Below, piece by piece: positions 34,070 to 43,105 of a stretch of DNA of 44,189 bases (positions are counted from its first letter, which is position 1; every line of letters begins with the position of its first letter). The position numbers and the translations under genes are program-made. The notes under the pieces were generated by a model, which saw only the letters and a list, made by a program, of their open reading frames with translations, did no database searches and had not been told where the DNA came from. The stretch comes from an uncultured Eubacteriales bacterium. GTDB lineage: Bacteria; Bacillota; Clostridia; TANB77; CAG-508. The stretch spans positions 1 to 44,189 of the forward strand of contig CAOKHL010000014.1 of the NCBI GenBank assembly GCA_948468315.1, given 5' to 3'.

Positions 34070-36511
34070 TTATTTTACAATTATTTTCTCGTCCTCAACA
34101 CCAACTTTTGCTAATCTTCCCTTTTGTACTACTCCATCTAATATAGCTTCTGCTAATTTATCCTCAATCAGATTTTGTATTGTTCTTTTAAGAGGTCTTG
34201 CTCCAAAAGATTTGTCTATACCTTTACTTGCAATTAATTCTTTTACTTCTGGTTCAAATTCTATTTCATATTTTTGTGTTTTCATTCTTGTTTTTACTTC
34301 TTTTAGCATTATATCTATTATTTGAGATATTTCATTATCATTTAATTTATGGAATACTATTATTTCATCTATACGATTTATAAATTCTGGCCTAAATTCT
34401 CTTTTTAATTCTGACATTACTTCTTTTTTAGTATTTTCATATTCTTTTTGTTCATTACCCGATTCTTCTGATTGTGAAAATCCTAAAAGCTTCTTGTCTG
34501 TAATTATTCTTGCTCCAATGTTTGAAGTCATTATTATTACTGTATTCTTAAAGTTTACTGTTCTACCATTTGAATCTGTTAATCTTCCATCATCTAGTAT
34601 TTGAAGCAACATATTCATAACATCTGGATGTGCTTTTTCTATTTCATCAAATAAAATTACTGAATAAGGTTTTCTTCTTATTTTTTCTGTTAATTGTCCA
34701 CCTTCTTCAAATCCTACATATCCTGGAGGTGAACCAATTAATTTTGATACAGAATGTGGTTCCATATATTCTGACATATCTATTCTTATCATTGATGTTT
34801 CATCTCCGAATAAGCTTTCTGCTAATGCTTTTGAAAGTTCTGTTTTCCCTACTCCTGTTGGTCCTAAAAATAGAAATGAGCCTATTGGTCTACTTGGATC
34901 CTTTAGACCTACCCTACCTCTTCTAATAGCTTTTGAAACGGCTTCTACTGCTTCATTCTGTCCGATTACTCTTTCATGTAGACTATTTTCTAAATTACGT
35001 AATCTAGAATTCTCATCTTCTGTAATTTTTTTTGCTGGAATTGCTGTCCAAAGTGCAATTACATCTGCTATATTTTCTTCTGTAATTGTTATCATTGTTT
35101 TTGTATTTTTATTTTTCCACTTCTTTTCCTCTTTTTCGAACTTTTCTCTTAAAGCTCTTTCTTCATCTCTTAAAGCTGCCGCTTTTTCAAACTTTTGACT
35201 ACGAACCGCTTCTTCTTTATCTTTTGACATTCTATCAATTTCTTCTTGCATTTCTTTTAAACTATCTGGTTCTGTATATGTCTTAAGTCTCGCTTTTGAT
35301 GATGCTTCATCAATTAAATCTATTGCTTTATCTGGCAAAAATCTATCATTTATATATCTTACAGATAAACTTACTGCTGCATCTATTGCTTCATCTGTAA
35401 TCTTAACATTATGATGCGCTTCATATTTATCTCTTATTCCTTTTAATATTGTTATTGTATCTTTTTCTGTTGGTTCACTTACAGTAACAGGGCTAAATCT
35501 ACGTTCTAAAGCTGTATCTTTTTCTATATATTTTCTATATTCTTCAATTGTTGTTGCTCCAACTAGTTGTATCTCTCCTCTGGCAAGCATTGGCTTTAAA
35601 ATATTTGCTGCATCTATTGCTCCTTCTGCTGAACCTGCTCCAACTATTGTATGAATTTCATCTATAAATAAAATAACATCTCCTGCTTTTTTTACTTCTC
35701 CAAGAGCCTTTTTTATTCTTTCTTCAAAATCTCCTCTATATTTAGCTCCTGCTACCATTCCTGAAATATCCATACTTACTACTCTTTTATTTTTTAATAT
35801 TTCTGGAATATCCCCTGAATTAATCTTTTGAGCCAATCCTTCTACAATTGCTGTTTTTCCTACTCCAGGTTCTCCAACCAAACAAGGGTTATTTTTTGTT
35901 CTTCTTGATAAAATCTGAATAACTCTTTCAATTTCTTCACTTCTTCCAACAACTGGGTCAAGTTTTCCTTCTATTGCTTTTTTAGTTAAATCTTCTCCAA
36001 ATTGATTTAAAGTTGTGGTTGAATTGTAACTTCCATTTGCTCCTTTTGTAGATGTTTTATCTTGTTTTACATCTTGTACTTCATTTATAACATTTACAAT
36101 TTCATTATAAAGTTTTGGTAGTTCAACATCTAAATCAATTAAAATTCTAACGGCAATACTATCTCCTTCTCTTAAAATTCCCATAAGAAGATGTTCTGTA
36201 CCAATATAGTCATAACCTAATTTTCTTGCTTCTATAAAGCTGTTTTCAATAACTCTTTTACTTCTTGGTGTAAAACCTAAAGTTTCTGTACTGGTTACAA
36301 CTTCTTTTCCTATCATTTCAATTATTTTATTTTCAATATCTTCAGCTGTTATATCTTGATTAGCTAAAACTTTACTTGCAACTCCAGCACCTTCTTTTAC
36401 TAAACCATATAAAATATGTTCTGTTCCTATATAGTTATGTCCAAGTGAAATTGCTTCATCTTGAGCTAATTCTATCGCTTTTTTTGCCCTGGTTGTAAAT
36501 TTATATATCAT
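34070..36511 (-). CDS. clpC: ATP-dependent Clp protease ATPase subunit ClpC
   Basis: HSP100 unfoldase that feeds proteins, including those marked by arginine phosphorylation, to ClpP. It has two Clp_N repeats (residues about 1-140; [16 protein letters not shown]), and NBD1 with Walker [10 protein letters not shown] (about 213) and Walker [10 protein letters not shown]. The UVR-containing middle domain (about 420-470; [18 protein letters not shown]) binds McsA or MecA. NBD2 has GPTGVGKTE (about 555) and [10 protein letters not shown], and a ClpC C-terminal domain follows. Length (813 aa) matches ClpC. Last gene of the ctsR operon, 15 bases after mcsB. Confidence 0.96.
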   Translation of the reverse strand: MIYKFTTRAKKAIELAQDEAISLGHNYIGTEHILYGLVKEGAGVASKVLANQDITAEDIENKIIEMIGKEVVTSTETLGFTPRSKRVIENSFIEARKLGYDYIGTEHLLMGILREGDSIAVRILIDLDVELPKLYNEIVNVINEVQDVKQDKTSTKGANGSYNSTTTLNQFGEDLTKKAIEGKLDPVVGRSEEIERVIQILSRRTKNNPCLVGEPGVGKTAIVEGLAQKINSGDIPEILKNKRVVSMDISGMVAGAKYRGDFEERIKKALGEVKKAGDVILFIDEIHTIVGAGSAEGAIDAANILKPMLARGEIQLVGATTIEEYRKYIEKDTALERRFSPVTVSEPTEKDTITILKGIRDKYEAHHNVKITDEAIDAAVSLSVRYINDRFLPDKAIDLIDEASSKARLKTYTEPDSLKEMQEEIDRMSKDKEEAVRSQKFEKAAALRDEERALREKFEKEEKKWKNKNTKTMITITEENIADVIALWTAIPAKKITEDENSRLRNLENSLHERVIGQNEAVEAVSKAIRRGRVGLKDPSRPIGSFLFLGPTGVGKTELSKALAESLFGDETSMIRIDMSEYMEPHSVSKLIGSPPGYVGFEEGGQLTEKIRRKPYSVILFDEIEKAHPDVMNMLLQILDDGRLTDSNGRTVNFKNTVIIMTSNIGARIITDKKLLGFSQSEESGNEQKEYENTKKEVMSELKREFRPEFINRIDEIIVFHKLNDNEISQIIDIMLKEVKTRMKTQKYEIEFEPEVKELIASKGIDKSFGARPLKRTIQNLIEDKLAEAILDGVVQKGRLAKVGVEDEKIIVK

Positions 36512-36526
36512 ATTATCAACTCCTTT

Positions 36527-37540
36527 TTACTTTTTATTTATTATCTGTTTAATCACTTCTGCACGCTTTATATCTCTATCATATCCATCTAAACTTTGTC
36601 CAAAATATTTTTGAAGATTAGCAGGATTTATATAAAAATAAATTTCAGTTACTTTTTTGTCATCAATTTCTTTTATCAATCCCATGTCAACACCTAGCTT
36701 TACATCAGACATTAATTCTATAGCTTCTTGCCATTTTAATTTTCTTGCATTTGTAAGAATTCCATAACGTCTATAAACCATATCTTCTAATTCAATATGA
36801 TTTTTTCCTAAAATTTTTCTTGCTTCTCTTTCTTGCTCTATTATTTTATCTGTAATAATTTTCAAATTATTAATAATATCTTCTTCTGATATTCCTAAAG
36901 TTTGTTTATTTGATATTTGATAAATATCTCCTATATTAGAAGAATTACTTACATACAATCCCCAAAAATTCATACCAAAATTATTTATAGTTTGAGATAT
37001 TTTTCTTATATTTCCAGTTTTAGTAAGACCTGGTAAATGCACAGTTGTGGCTGCTTTTAATCCAGTTCCAACATTAATTGGAGAAGTTGTTAAATATCCA
37101 TACTTTTTACTTTTAGCTATATCAAAAGTTTTATCAAATTTGTCATCAATTTCTTTCGCAAGATTAAAAGTGCTTTCAAGCTCCATTCCAGAATTAAATG
37201 CTTGTATCTCAAAATGGTCTTGTGAATTTAAAATTATACATATATTTTCATCATCATTTATTAATATTGATATATTATTATTTTTATCTTCTAAGGCGTT
37301 TCCATCAACTATGCCCTTTTCAAGAAGTACCTCTTTTGTTATTGTATCCATATCTTTCATTTTCAAAAACTTTAAATTATATCCTAAACTTGGTATTTTT
37401 GATTTCACTTCATCTTCTATCTCTTGAATTTCTTTTAAATTGTCTGTACCAAATTTAAAATTTCTTAAATTTCTTGAATAAATAATTTTACTATTTAATA
37501 CAACATCACTGTTTTTTCCTGTTTGTAAATACCAATTCAT
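36527..37540 (-). CDS. mcsB: protein arginine kinase McsB
   Basis: Phosphagen-kinase fold enzyme that phosphorylates arginines on proteins, marking them for ClpCP. It starts MNWYLQTGKNSDVVLNSKI, with SRNLRNFKF near residue 23. The catalytic loop reads LTTSPINVGTGLKAATTVHL (about 151-170). Family members usually have a Cys two residues before the PxN (SCPTN); here it is Ser. YRRYGILTNARKL (about 254) is conserved. At 337 aa it is slightly shorter than the Bacillus protein. It lies 11 bases after mcsA. Confidence 0.94.
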   Translation of the reverse strand: MNWYLQTGKNSDVVLNSKIIYSRNLRNFKFGTDNLKEIQEIEDEVKSKIPSLGYNLKFLKMKDMDTITKEVLLEKGIVDGNALEDKNNNISILINDDENICIILNSQDHFEIQAFNSGMELESTFNLAKEIDDKFDKTFDIAKSKKYGYLTTSPINVGTGLKAATTVHLPGLTKTGNIRKISQTINNFGMNFWGLYVSNSSNIGDIYQISNKQTLGISEEDIINNLKIITDKIIEQEREARKILGKNHIELEDMVYRRYGILTNARKLKWQEAIELMSDVKLGVDMGLIKEIDDKKVTEIYFYINPANLQKYFGQSLDGYDRDIKRAEVIKQIINKK

Positions 37541-37551
37541 CTCATCATCTC

Positions 37552-38091
37552 CTATTCTTCATATTTCTTTATTTCATCTCTAATTTTTGCTGCATCTTCA
37601 TATCTTTCTTCTTTAATAGCATTTTTTAAATCTTCTTTTAATTTATCTATTTTATTTACTTCTTTGCTCTCAACTTTGTCATCTAAGTTTTGTTTCACAT
37701 TATTTCCGCTTCTTACTTCTCCAATTCGTCCTATATGTGATGTTGCTCCCTGTAAGCTTCTTAAAATAGGTTCTATTCTAGATGAAAAATCATCATAACA
37801 ATTGCTACAACCAAATTGTCCTGTATGTAAGAAATTATCCCATGTTAGCCCACATTTACTGCATTGTAACATGTTTTTTTCTCCTAATGTTGGAATTAAA
37901 TTTATTTCATTCATATCATCAAAAAAGTCACTTAAAAAACTTGTAAAGTTTATTGGCATATTAAAATGAATATCATTTATTCCTAATCTTTCACTACAAT
38001 CTTCACATAAAAACATCTGCTTTTTTTCTCCATTAATTATTTGTGTATATTTTACATTTGCCTCATTTTTTCCACAATTTTCACATTTCAT
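37552..38091 (-). CDS. mcsA: McsA, zinc-finger activator of McsB
   Basis: Activator of McsB and adaptor for ClpC. It has two zinc ribbons: CENCG...CEDC (residues 3-32) and CSKCG...CSNC (about 76-98). A basic linker follows, then a C-terminal UVR motif (KIDKLKEDLKNAIKEERYEDAAKIRDE, about 147-173). The ATG at 38091 is selected because MKCENCGKNEA is the family N-terminus and AAAGGA lies upstream; the frame extends 25 codons further up with no such support. 180 aa. Confidence 0.93.
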   Translation of the reverse strand: MKCENCGKNEANVKYTQIINGEKKQMFLCEDCSERLGINDIHFNMPINFTSFLSDFFDDMNEINLIPTLGEKNMLQCSKCGLTWDNFLHTGQFGCSNCYDDFSSRIEPILRSLQGATSHIGRIGEVRSGNNVKQNLDDKVESKEVNKIDKLKEDLKNAIKEERYEDAAKIRDEIKKYEE

Positions 38092-38185
38092 ATTAATCAT
38101 TCCTTTCTTCTTCTCTACTTTCCTTTTTTGTACTTTGGCTTTTATTCTGCCAAATATAAATTTCATTTTAGGAAATAATAAATTT

Positions 38186-38632
38186 TTAATCAGTTAAGTT
38201 TAATAACATATTTTTAAGAATATTTGCCCTTATAAAGTCCCTATATTGTTTTGGAAGGTCCAATACATTGTCACTTGTTGCAACTTTTAATAGTTTTGCT
38301 TCTTTTGTGTTTACTAAATCATATGTTAAAAAATCACTTATTAGGATTTCTGCTTCACTATTAGATATTGTGTTTCCTATATTATTGATTATATGCATTA
38401 AATAATCAGATTTAGTATTACTTACTTTTCTAATTAATATGTGTCCTCCGCCTCCCCTTCTACTTTCTACATAATATCCTTGTGATGGTTTAAAACGTGT
38501 TGATATTACATAATTTATTTGAGATGGTACACAGTTAAATTTTTGTGCTAAGTCATTTCTTTGTATCTCAATTTCTTCTTCTTCTTCAAACAATTCTTTT
38601 ATAAATTCTTCTATTATATCTGAAACTCTCAT
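38186..38632 (-). CDS. ctsR: transcriptional repressor CtsR
   Basis: Class III heat-shock repressor. The 148-residue protein has the N-terminal winged HTH (RVSDIIEEFIKELFEEEEEI, then NCVPSQINYVISTRF) and the conserved glycine-rich wing ESRRGGGGHILI (about 59-70). The C-terminal dimer domain ends QYRDFIRANILKNML. It represses its own operon through the box at 38725-38741 and is inactivated by heat or through McsB/ClpC. No ribosome site lies directly before the ATG; a strong GGAGGGG is 35 bases upstream with a hairpin between. Confidence 0.95.
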   Translation of the reverse strand: MRVSDIIEEFIKELFEEEEEIEIQRNDLAQKFNCVPSQINYVISTRFKPSQGYYVESRRGGGGHILIRKVSNTKSDYLMHIINNIGNTISNSEAEILISDFLTYDLVNTKEAKLLKVATSDNVLDLPKQYRDFIRANILKNMLLNLTD

Positions 38633-38644
38633 ATATTACTGTTT

Positions 38645-38674
38645 AAGTTAGCATATACACTAACTTTCCCCTCC
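38645..38674 (-). promoter_or_regulatory. ctsR leader: distant SD, hairpin and micro-ORF
   Basis: On the minus strand GGAGGGG (38674-38668) is followed by a perfect 7-bp hairpin (AAGTTAG / CTAACTT, 38666-38660 and 38651-38645). The ctsR ATG comes 12 bases after the hairpin. The hairpin also contains GTG TAT ATG CTA ACT TAA, a 5-codon micro-ORF in register with that SD. Confidence 0.5.
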
Positions 38675-38724
38675 TTACTTTTTATATTTTTGTTTTATAT
38701 TCTATTTTATTTACTGTTTTTGAT

Positions 38725-38741
38725 TTTGACTTTCTTTGACC
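38725..38741 (-). promoter_or_regulatory. CtsR operator
   Basis: Minus strand GGTCAAAGAAAGTCAAA, which matches the CtsR heptad repeat consensus (RGTCAAA, 3-base spacer, RGTCAAA). It begins 9 bases after the -10 box, so it covers the start of transcription. Confidence 0.92.
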
Positions 38742-38750
38742 TTTAATGGT

Positions 38751-38779
38751 ATTATACTTTCTTTTATTTAAATTTTCAA
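38751..38779 (-). promoter_or_regulatory. ctsR operon promoter
   Basis: Minus strand TTGAAA (38774-38779) and TATAAT (38751-38756) with a 17-base spacer; CtsR box just downstream. Confidence 0.85.
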
Positions 38780-38855
38780 CATTAATTTTTATTTTATATC
38801 AATAACTTTTCTTTTGTTTTTTATATATTATCTTTAATTTTGTTAGTTTTTCTTA

Positions 38856-39029
38856 TTATTTTTCCTTTTTTCTTTCATTTTTACTATTTGTCATACTTTC
38901 TAACTCTTCTGCTTTTTCTTTTTGTACAGATATTGGAATCCATGCAAAATATGATGTTATAAATTCTCCATATTGAGTTGCATCTTCCCCTATCTCATAT
39001 TTTTTTGAAATATCATCTTTTCCTTCCAT
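38856..39029 (-). CDS. 57-residue hypothetical protein
   Basis: A short frame with an AGAGGTG site ten bases before its ATG. The protein begins MEGKDDISKKYEIGEDATQY, contains an aromatic core (GEFITSYFAWIPI) and ends in a strongly charged tail (SKNERKKEK). No family is recognised and no membrane helix is seen. It lies between the ctsR promoter and an inverted repeat, on the same strand as hicAB. Confidence 0.5.
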   Translation of the reverse strand: MEGKDDISKKYEIGEDATQYGEFITSYFAWIPISVQKEKAEELESMTNSKNERKKEK

Positions 39030-39091
39030 TTTCTTTACACCTCTTTTTTAGTTTGTACTTTTATTTTATTTTTATACATGTACAAAAAATA

Positions 39092-39198
39092 ATAAACTAT
39101 ATATAGGATTTTTTTAATTTATATATAGTTATAATTCATATCTTAAAATAAAAAGCTTTGTGAATTGTAACATATCATTTTTCCTATATATAGTTTAT
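39092..39198. repeat. 17-bp perfect inverted repeat flanking an AT-rich spacer
   Basis: Left arm ATAAACTATATATAGGA (39092-39108) and its exact reverse complement TCCTATATATAGTTTAT (39182-39198), 73 bases apart. A partial third copy (ATATATAGTTATA) lies at 39121-39133. It may be a remnant of a small non-coding element or a regulatory structure; no gene is seen inside. Confidence 0.6.
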
Positions 39199-39213
39199 AT
39201 CTTTTACATAACT

Positions 39214-39561
39214 TTATTTACTAAGCTTATATAGAGCATATTGATTTAATGATACTCCCTCTTTCTTTGCTTCAACTGTTAATTTATAATGTAATGATTT
39301 TGGAATTCTTATAACAAATTTACCACTAAAATTATCATATCCTATTGGCAATGGTATTTCAAAACCTCCTTCTAGTTTCGTTTCAATCCAGCCTTCCATT
39401 GCCTCTTTTATATTCGTATATGCTTCTTCAAATGTTTCTCCTGTACTTTGGCATCCATCTAATTCTAAAACCCTTGCATAATAATAATAACCACTTTCAT
39501 CATTTATTGGCTGTATTATATAATTATAAGGTAAATTTATATAATATTTCACATCTTTCAT
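39214..39561 (-). CDS. hicB: HicB-family antitoxin
   Basis: A 115-residue antitoxin with the HicB partial RNase H-like fold (YYYYARVLELDGCQSTGET, residues 25-43, then EAYTNIKEAMEGWIE). A C-terminal ribbon-helix-helix/Arc-like DNA-binding part follows (GKFVIRIPKSLHYKLTVEA, about 80-98, then GVSLNQYALYKL). AAGGAGGAG precedes the ATG. Normally it neutralises HicA, encoded just upstream, and represses the operon. Here the toxin gene is truncated, so this antitoxin appears orphaned. Confidence 0.88.
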   Translation of the reverse strand: MKDVKYYINLPYNYIIQPINDESGYYYYARVLELDGCQSTGETFEEAYTNIKEAMEGWIETKLEGGFEIPLPIGYDNFSGKFVIRIPKSLHYKLTVEAKKEGVSLNQYALYKLSK

Positions 39562-39587
39562 TAATAAAACTCCTCCTTTTAAATTAA

Positions 39588-39722
39588 CTAGATTTTATGC
39601 TCAATTCTCTTAAGTACATCTTTATTATACCCATTATATTCTAATATTTTAACAATTTCTTGAAATCTAATTCCATTTGGTTGTCTTTTCATTTTTAAAA
39701 GTATTTTTTCTATTGCAGACAT
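39588..39722 (-). pseudogene. hicA: HicA toxin remnant with internal in-frame deletion
   Basis: A 44-residue frame that keeps the family N-terminus (MSAIEKILLKMKRQPNGIRF, then EIVKILEYNGY) and joins directly to the family C-terminus (KDVLKRIEHKI). The usual middle part of about 30 residues, with the catalytic GSH motif and RNA-binding strand, is missing without loss of frame. An AAGGAATG ribosome site and a promoter with repeats remain. It should have no mRNA-interferase activity. This comparison is from memory of the family, not from an alignment. Confidence 0.75.
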
Positions 39723-39746
39723 ATTTACATTCCTTCCTTTAGATAT

Positions 39747-39811
39747 AAATAGTATTTTGAATATAAATTGTGTCCATATTTATAATACTATATCTAATAC
39801 TATTTTGTCAA
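39747..39811 (-). promoter_or_regulatory. hicAB promoter with repeated ATAGTATT operator candidates
   Basis: Minus strand TTGACA (39806-39811) and TATTAT (39782-39787), 18-base spacer. Two direct ATAGTATT units lie between and over the boxes (39784-39791, 39796-39804), with an inverted copy downstream (39747-39756). This spacing is suitable for a ribbon-helix-helix repressor such as HicB. Confidence 0.55.
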
Positions 39812-39837
39812 CACAAATTAATTCAATAAAAAAATTC

Positions 39838-42800
39838 CTACATTCCTGTTAAAGGCAAAATTTTATATACTATTGTTTTCCACTTAGAATTTTTGGTTAA
39901 TTTATATCCATTGTATTCACTTGTTAAAGTTACTTTATTCTCAAATATGTCTTGGCTTTTCACATCTGAATTAATTATACCATATATACATGTTTCTTCT
40001 TCACTTTCAAAACCAATATCCACTGTCCCAAAATCAATTTTTATATTTGTTATATATTCATTATCAGAAAGTTCTTTTGAAAAATCTATTTCTTCTGACT
40101 CGTTTGTACTTATATCTTCAAATAATAAAATATAATCCCTACTGAAGTTTGTTTTATAGTATACTTTATATTTATTTTCTTGATTATATGTTCCTAATTT
40201 AAGTTTTGTAACTCTTATATAATCTGTTGGTAATTCATCTTCCCAAATAAAATTATTTAAAACTACATTTCCTGTATTTTTAACCTTTACTTTGTATTCT
40301 ATTTCTTCATCAACATTTGCCGAGTCTGGTCCTGTTTTTTCTATTTCTTCATCTGGAGTGACTGGTTTATTTGATAAATTTAATGTTGCAACTTGTTTAT
40401 TTTCTTTTATCTCCACTGTATAATAATTTTCATCTAAAATATACCATTTATTAGTTTCTACTTCTTTTACTTTATATTTTCCTTTTTCTAGCTCTTTTGA
40501 TTTAGCTGTTCCATCTGAATTCGTTATTATCTTATCTACTAAATTTCCTGAAAAATCATATATTTCAAATTTTACACCTTCTAAAGGATGACCTTTTTCT
40601 ATACCTGACAATTCACTTGATTCTGATGTTGTTTTTATTATTTGAATATTTCCTTTTATCTTTTCATTTTTAATAATCATTTTTATTATTTGATTTTCTG
40701 TTAATATTATAGATTTAGCTTCTTCTGATAAAATATATTTTTCATTTGTTTTTGTTTCTTTTAAGAAATATTGTTCATCTATTGGCAATCTTTTACTTAT
40801 TGCTTCGCCATTTTCATCTGTAATTAGTGTATCTAAAACTTTTCCCTCATTATTTAATATATCAAACTCTACATTTTGCAATTTTATTTCATTATTTTCA
40901 CTATCAACTTTTACTACTTTTATTTGACCTTTTTTCTTTTCGTTTTTTAATATTATTTCTGATATTTGATTTTCAGATATATTTGCTGTTTTTGTCTCAT
41001 CAGATAAAATATAATTATCTTTTGTTTCTATTTCTTGAATAGTATATTCTTGGTCTATTGGTAGCATTTTACTTATAGCTTGTCCTTTTTCATCTGTTAT
41101 TAAAGTATCTACTATTTGACCATCTTTATCTAGTATATTAAATTTTACACCTGATAATTTAACTTCCTCATTATCAAAATCTTCTTTGGTTATTTTTATT
41201 TGGCCTTTTTTCTTTTCATTTTCAAATATTACTGTTTTTGTCTGATTATTTTCAAGAGTTATTTCTTTTATTTCATTATTTATATTGTAATATTCATTTG
41301 TTTCTATTTCCTGTAATCTTATCTTCTGGTAATCTCTTGTTGCATATTGTTTAGTAAATGCTTCTCCTTGCTCATTTGTTGTTATTTTTTCAAGTACATT
41401 TCCTTTTGTATCTAATATATTAAATGTTACATTAGGTATCTTTATTTCATTATTATCTTTGTCTACTTTTATTACCTTTATTTGTCCTTTTTTTAATTCA
41501 TTTTCTATTTTCTTTTCTGTTGTCTCATTCCATTTTATTTGTAATTTAGTATCTTCAGCTAAATTGTACCACTCGTTTGTGCTAATTTCTTTTAGTTTAT
41601 AATTTCCTGTTCTTAAATCTTTGATTTCGATTTTTCCATTAGCATCTGTGTAATATGTGCCTATTAACTTTTCTGTTTCATCATTATAAAGTTCAAAACC
41701 AACATTCCCCAGTGAAATATTATTATTTTCTTTATCTACTTTATATACAATTAAATCTCCCTTTTTATGCTTGTTTTCAATATCTATTGTTGTAGTTTGA
41801 TTATAATTTACATTAATAGTAAATTCTGAGTTTTCATCTAAAACATAATCTTTGTTTGATTTTGCTTCCTTCAATGTATATTTTCCTTGATATAATTCGC
41901 TAAACTCTATTCTTCCTTTTTCATCTGTTGTGGCTGTTTTTATAAGTTCTTTTTTTGAATTATAAAGTTCAAATATAGTATCTTTTATCCCTTGTTTTGT
42001 TTCATTATCATATTTATTTATTACTACCCTTCCAGTATTTAATTTTAAATTTGTATTTATTTTTGATGTTATATTTTGATAAGAATTTGCTGTTAATAAA
42101 TAATCTTGTGTTCCTGATATTCTAGTTTTTCCATAAAACATTGGATAATTTTTTAAGTTTGCTTCTACCTCGATATTTATATTTTTGTTTGAATCTAAAT
42201 TTGATTTTAAAATTTTGACTTTAAATCCTTCTCCAGAACTAAATTCTGTTTTTATATTTCCTTTTTCATCTGTAACAATGTCTCCTTCAGATAAACCTGA
42301 AATTGATTTGATTTTATATTTTGATATTGTTGAACCTGATTTTACTTTATATTTTATTGAGTAATAATTTCCATCTTCTTCTAATTCACTTGTTTTTATT
42401 ACTTTCAATTCATCTGAAAATGTTTCTGTTCCATTTCTTCCAATATCAACTAATTTATGCAAAGCTCTTATCATAGCCTGACCTTCTGTATCTTCTTCAT
42501 CTGCAATATATAAATTAATATCTGCTTGTCCTGTTAAACAATATATTGCAAATTTCGTGACTGCAAATGCATTAAAATCTGATGATAATCCCATTTCTAG
42601 AGCTGTTTTATATGGATATCCATTCTTTACTGCTCTCCATACTTGTGGATTTTCTATTAATGAGTCTACATCTACTGTATAACTTTCTACTGCTCCTACT
42701 CCGTGTAAGTCTCTATTTAAACAATATGATGGATAAAATTTATTACCTTCATAATGACCAACTATACTACATGTACAATAAGTATATATCCCTTTGTCTT

Positions 42801-42954
42801 CTTTATAATATTTTAAATGATATGGTGCTTCTCCAATTTGCACTATATATGCTTCTGTTATTTCATAAGCAGCTCTAATTATATTTGAAACATATGAAAT
42901 AAATATTATTGATAACAATAATATGATTAGTGTTTTTTGTAAAATTTTTGACAT
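39838..42954 (-). CDS. large surface adhesin with thioester-like domain and six Cna-B (SpaA-type) repeats
   Basis: A 1038-residue secreted protein with a signal peptide (about 1-28). A thioester-domain-like region (about 35-170) has SYCLNRDLHGVG for the Cys and AVTKFAIYCLTG where the TQxA motif is expected. Six Cna-B/SpaA repeats of about 90 residues span about 310-870, each starting like (G)QIKVIKVDK and ending in an ENEKKKG-type junction. A DUF11-like domain follows (EYKVKVKNTGNVVLNNF). The protein stops at KILPLTGM, so it has a sorting-like pentapeptide but no following membrane segment or basic tail. The repeats probably form intramolecular isopeptide bonds. Promoter at 43042-43068. Confidence 0.88.
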   Translation of the reverse strand: MSKILQKTLIILLLSIIFISYVSNIIRAAYEITEAYIVQIGEAPYHLKYYKEDKGIYTYCTCSIVGHYEGNKFYPSYCLNRDLHGVGAVESYTVDVDSLIENPQVWRAVKNGYPYKTALEMGLSSDFNAFAVTKFAIYCLTGQADINLYIADEEDTEGQAMIRALHKLVDIGRNGTETFSDELKVIKTSELEEDGNYYSIKYKVKSGSTISKYKIKSISGLSEGDIVTDEKGNIKTEFSSGEGFKVKILKSNLDSNKNINIEVEANLKNYPMFYGKTRISGTQDYLLTANSYQNITSKINTNLKLNTGRVVINKYDNETKQGIKDTIFELYNSKKELIKTATTDEKGRIEFSELYQGKYTLKEAKSNKDYVLDENSEFTINVNYNQTTTIDIENKHKKGDLIVYKVDKENNNISLGNVGFELYNDETEKLIGTYYTDANGKIEIKDLRTGNYKLKEISTNEWYNLAEDTKLQIKWNETTEKKIENELKKGQIKVIKVDKDNNEIKIPNVTFNILDTKGNVLEKITTNEQGEAFTKQYATRDYQKIRLQEIETNEYYNINNEIKEITLENNQTKTVIFENEKKKGQIKITKEDFDNEEVKLSGVKFNILDKDGQIVDTLITDEKGQAISKMLPIDQEYTIQEIETKDNYILSDETKTANISENQISEIILKNEKKKGQIKVVKVDSENNEIKLQNVEFDILNNEGKVLDTLITDENGEAISKRLPIDEQYFLKETKTNEKYILSEEAKSIILTENQIIKMIIKNEKIKGNIQIIKTTSESSELSGIEKGHPLEGVKFEIYDFSGNLVDKIITNSDGTAKSKELEKGKYKVKEVETNKWYILDENYYTVEIKENKQVATLNLSNKPVTPDEEIEKTGPDSANVDEEIEYKVKVKNTGNVVLNNFIWEDELPTDYIRVTKLKLGTYNQENKYKVYYKTNFSRDYILLFEDISTNESEEIDFSKELSDNEYITNIKIDFGTVDIGFESEEETCIYGIINSDVKSQDIFENKVTLTSEYNGYKLTKNSKWKTIVYKILPLTGM

Positions 42955-43041
42955 TTATTCCTCCTGATTTTTTAATATTTTTTTGAAACAAATTTTTTTT
43001 ATAAATTTTTTTGAAAATAAATATGAATTAATATCTAATAT

Positions 43042-43068
43042 ATTATACTATTTCTTTTGTTATGTCAA
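43042..43068 (-). promoter_or_regulatory. adhesin gene promoter
   Basis: Minus strand TTGACA (43063-43068) and TATAAT (43042-43047) with a short 15-base spacer; a TAATAT two bases further on would give 17. Confidence 0.5.
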
Positions 43069-43105
43069 GTATTTTGGTGTATTTTTATTTATATTTAATA
43101 AAAAT

